A DNA stretch of 64,000 nucleotides. It comes from Mycobacterium sp. 050128 (GTDB lineage Bacteria; Actinomycetota; Actinomycetes; Mycobacteriales; Mycobacteriaceae). Under the pieces are notes generated by a model that saw only the letters and a program-made list of their open reading frames with translations, made no database searches and was not told the DNA's origin. The DNA lies in assembly GCF_036409155.1 (NCBI RefSeq), contig NZ_JAZGLW010000001.1, positions 930,001 through 994,000 of the forward strand, read 5' to 3'. Positions within the stretch are counted from its first letter, which is position 1; each line of letters opens with the position of its first letter. This document shows positions 62,216 to 64,000 of the stretch, one piece after another. Made by a program: the position numbers and the translations under genes.

Positions 62216-62986
62216 ATGGGCGAACGCGTCACGTTCCAAAGCTCCAGCGGCGCGAATCTGGCCGGCGTCATCGAGGTCCCGGAAACGGTGGTTCGCGGCT
62301 GGGGTGTGTTCGCGCACGGCTTCACGCTCGGCAAGGACTGTCCGGCCGCGGCCCGGATCTGCAAGCAGCTGGCGTCCGACGGCATCGGCATGCTGCGCTT
62401 CGACGCACTAGGGCTCGGTGGATCCGACGGGAACTGGGGTGACGGGTCGTTCACCGTCAAGGTCGACGACGTCGTGCAGGCATGCGAGTTCATGGCAGAC
62501 CGCGGGACGCCGGCCGACATCCTCGTCGGGCACTCGTGGGGTGGCGCGGCGGTGATCGCCGCGGCGATGCGGGCGCCGGGCGTGCGATCGGTCGTCACAG
62601 TGGCAGCACCGTTTGACCCCAGCCATGTCGAAAAGCACTACGACGCCGTGGTCGACCGCTGCATTTCCGACGGCAGCGCCGAGTGGATGGTCGGTGGACG
62701 CACGCTGATCCTCAAGCGGTCATTCGTCGAGGATGTCCGCGCGGCGCACCTGCACGACAAAATCAAAAGCCTGCGCCTACCGCTGCTCATCCTGCACTCG
62801 CCCACCGACAACACGGTCGGCATCGAGAACGCAAGCGAGATCTTCCGGCTGGCCCGCCACCCGCGCAGCTTCGTCTCACTCGAGGGATCCGATCACCTGC
62901 TCACCGCCCGCGGCCAGGCCCATCGGGCCGGCCGAATCATCGGCGCCTGGGCCGACGCATACCTGGGTTCCGACGCGGAAAGTTAG
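62216..62986 (+). CDS. Alpha/beta hydrolase (serine hydrolase)
   Basis: 256 residues with the nucleophile elbow DILVGHSWGGAAVI, oxyanion region FAHGFTLGKD, an Asp in LLILHSPTDNTVG and a His in SLEGSDHLLTA, a complete triad. Closest by pattern to dienelactone-hydrolase/OsmC-linked hydrolases, but no OsmC domain is fused. It sits between the two MFS-CNB paralogues on the opposite strand. Confidence 0.88.
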   Translation: MGERVTFQSSSGANLAGVIEVPETVVRGWGVFAHGFTLGKDCPAAARICKQLASDGIGMLRFDALGLGGSDGNWGDGSFTVKVDDVVQACEFMADRGTPADILVGHSWGGAAVIAAAMRAPGVRSVVTVAAPFDPSHVEKHYDAVVDRCISDGSAEWMVGGRTLILKRSFVEDVRAAHLHDKIKSLRLPLLILHSPTDNTVGIENASEIFRLARHPRSFVSLEGSDHLLTARGQAHRAGRIIGAWADAYLGSDAES

Positions 62987-63072
62987 CTCAGACAACATAA
63001 TTCAAGCTCATCGCTCGACAGCCCGCGACCAGTCTGTGTCTCGACGGATCCTCCGGGTTGGCTCGTCGAGCG

Positions 63073-64000
63073 CTACCCCGCATGTCGGGCACGCTGAAAG
63101 GCGTCCCGGTCGACGGCCAACAGCGTGGTGTCGCCCAGTGCCTTCACGGTGGCGGTGCGGGGCACGTCGCGCAGGATCGCCAACTCGCCGAATCCGTCCC
63201 CGGGCCGCAGTTCACGGATCTCGGTGTCGCTTTCGAAAACCGTTGCGGCGCCGTCGACGATCACGTAGTACGTGTCGCCGTAGTCGCCCTCGCGGGTGAT
63301 CAGCGCACCGTCGCCGGCCTCGAACACCCGCGCCGTATCGGCAAGCTCACCCAGCGCCGCCGCCTCGATCGTGGCCATCGGTGGCTGCGAGGACAACAGC
63401 TCGCGGGCGGCCCCACTGCCCAGCGTCGCCTCGCGGTTCAACTCGACGAGGCGCTCGGCAACCGGCGGGGTCTCCACGCGGGTGTCGGCAATCCGACCGA
63501 GGCGGCCCATTGACACATTGTCGGTGCAGAGCGCGCTGAGGAACTCAGCGCGGTCGATGGCGACCAGATCGAGATCCTCGCGCGCCGTCACCGTGGAGGA
63601 CCGTGGCGCCTTGTGCAACAACGCGATTTCCCCGAACGACCCGCCGGGCCCCAGCGTCGCCACCCGGCGCCCGTCGACGGCGATCTCGGCCAAGCCCGCG
63701 GCGATCACGTAGAAGCGGTCACCGCTGTCGCCCTGCCGGAACACCTCACACCCGGCGGGCAGCGTCACGCGCGTCGCGGCGCGGGCAAGCTGTTCGAGCG
63801 CCAGCGCCGGCAGGGGTTGCAGCATCGGGGCGGCGCGAATCACCGCCAGCTTGGCCGCATCCTCATCACTCAACTCGTCGGCGCCGCGCAGCCGCGGCCA
63901 CGCCAACAGCGTGATCAGGCCCGCCAAACCCCCCACAACGCTCAATGTCGCGGGCACCCCCAACGGACTGATCAGGAATGGCGCGATTACTGCGCCCGAA
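63073..64000 (-). CDS. MFS-CNB fusion protein, second copy (5' end beyond window)
   Basis: The C-terminal ~309 residues of a paralogue of the 60025 gene; the frame is open at base 64000. Visible: the end of the last MFS helix (VGGLAGLITLLAWPRLRG), two CNB domains with VFRQGDSGDRFYVIAAGLAE and GDGFGELAILRDVPRTAT, and a slightly different C-terminus (RARHAG). The last ~110 codons are almost identical in DNA to copy 1. The pair flank the hydrolase gene. Confidence 0.88.
   Translation of the reverse strand, partial: SGAVIAPFLISPLGVPATLSVVGGLAGLITLLAWPRLRGADELSDEDAAKLAVIRAAPMLQPLPALALEQLARAATRVTLPAGCEVFRQGDSGDRFYVIAAGLAEIAVDGRRVATLGPGGSFGEIALLHKAPRSSTVTAREDLDLVAIDRAEFLSALCTDNVSMGRLGRIADTRVETPPVAERLVELNREATLGSGAARELLSSQPPMATIEAAALGELADTARVFEAGDGALITREGDYGDTYYVIVDGAATVFESDTEIRELRPGDGFGELAILRDVPRTATVKALGDTTLLAVDRDAFQRARHAG
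63087..63419. repeat. 333-bp direct repeat, copy B (3' end of MFS-CNB gene 2)
   Basis: Partner of 60039-60371, same orientation, offset 3048 bp. The repeat covers the second CNB domain; recombination between the copies would delete the hydrolase and one MFS-CNB gene. Confidence 0.85.

Overview
The window is GC-rich chromosomal DNA from a Mycobacterium, most likely a non-tuberculous, slow-growing species. The evidence is the gene content: iniB-iniA-iniC with its LuxR-type regulator, rmlA, udgA, the dcd-type bifunctional deaminase/dUTPase, an Stf0-like sulfotransferase, a mycofactocin-coupled SDR, an L,D-transpeptidase, and a dnaK-grpE-dnaJ operon with HspR (HAIR) operators. From memory, the order dnaJ1/grpE/dnaK ... 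lpqJ, iniC, iniA, iniB, Rv0340, Rv0339c, Rv0338c, aspC, rmlA, udgA, dcd, Rv0320 follows M. tuberculosis Rv0352 to Rv0320 in reverse. No PE/PPE genes, insertion sequences, phage genes or CRISPR arrays were seen. The species was not determined.

Layout. 0-3.5 kb: heat-shock operon (minus strand), dnaJ cut by the window edge. 3.8-12.8 kb: accessory metabolism: a sulfotransferase, a LysR/aldehyde dehydrogenase/amidohydrolase cluster, and a MobA-like protein beside a three-subunit molybdenum hydroxylase in the order large-medium-small. 12.9-16.3 kb: an LpqJ-like lipoprotein and three single-span membrane proteins with Thr/Pro-rich outer tails, the third carrying an Hsp70-like domain. 16.3-23.5 kb: the cell-wall-stress locus iniC, iniA, iniB and an IniB-N paralogue, with a very long repetitive IniB, a strong hairpin between iniB and iniA, and repeated TTAGGGG motifs. 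23.7-31.8 kb: LuxR/MalT-type regulator, membrane Fe-S oxidoreductase, aminotransferase, YibE/F-like membrane protein. 31.7-40.4 kb (minus): rmlA, two small enzymes/hypotheticals, udgA, two tandem DUF7159-type proteins, dcd, a secreted M15-like protein. 40.55 kb: tRNA-Gly(CCC). 40.7-46.9 kb: a redox/electrophile-response-like region with one HxlR and two MarR regulators, tautomerase, DoxX, two NADP-binding proteins (one fused to YceI), an epimerase and a SnoaL protein. 47-50.3 kb: G6PD plus GH15 trehalase/glucoamylase-like enzyme. 50.3-64 kb: secreted protein, Stf0, methyltransferase, a third MarR, a third DUF7159 protein, mycofactocin-type SDR, diiron ferritin-like protein, secreted protease, L,D-transpeptidase, and two MFS/double-cNMP-binding fusions flanking a hydrolase.

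How parts may work together. Two signals look most worth following. First, a set of membrane-anchored proteins with Hsp70/actin-like (ASKHA) cytoplasmic domains and low-complexity outer tails (one beside iniC, three DUF7159 paralogues) sits around the ini dynamin locus. Second, a MarR network: the palindrome TTGA-N4-TCAA occurs in the control regions of two near-identical MarR paralogues, a third MarR, a DoxX/reductase-YceI operon and a reductase/epimerase/SnoaL operon. A TGTGA-N6-TCACA site upstream of the diiron gene and recent sequence homogenisation between the two MFS-cNMP genes are further separate observations. Functional links are inference from context; family calls come from motifs read in the translations.
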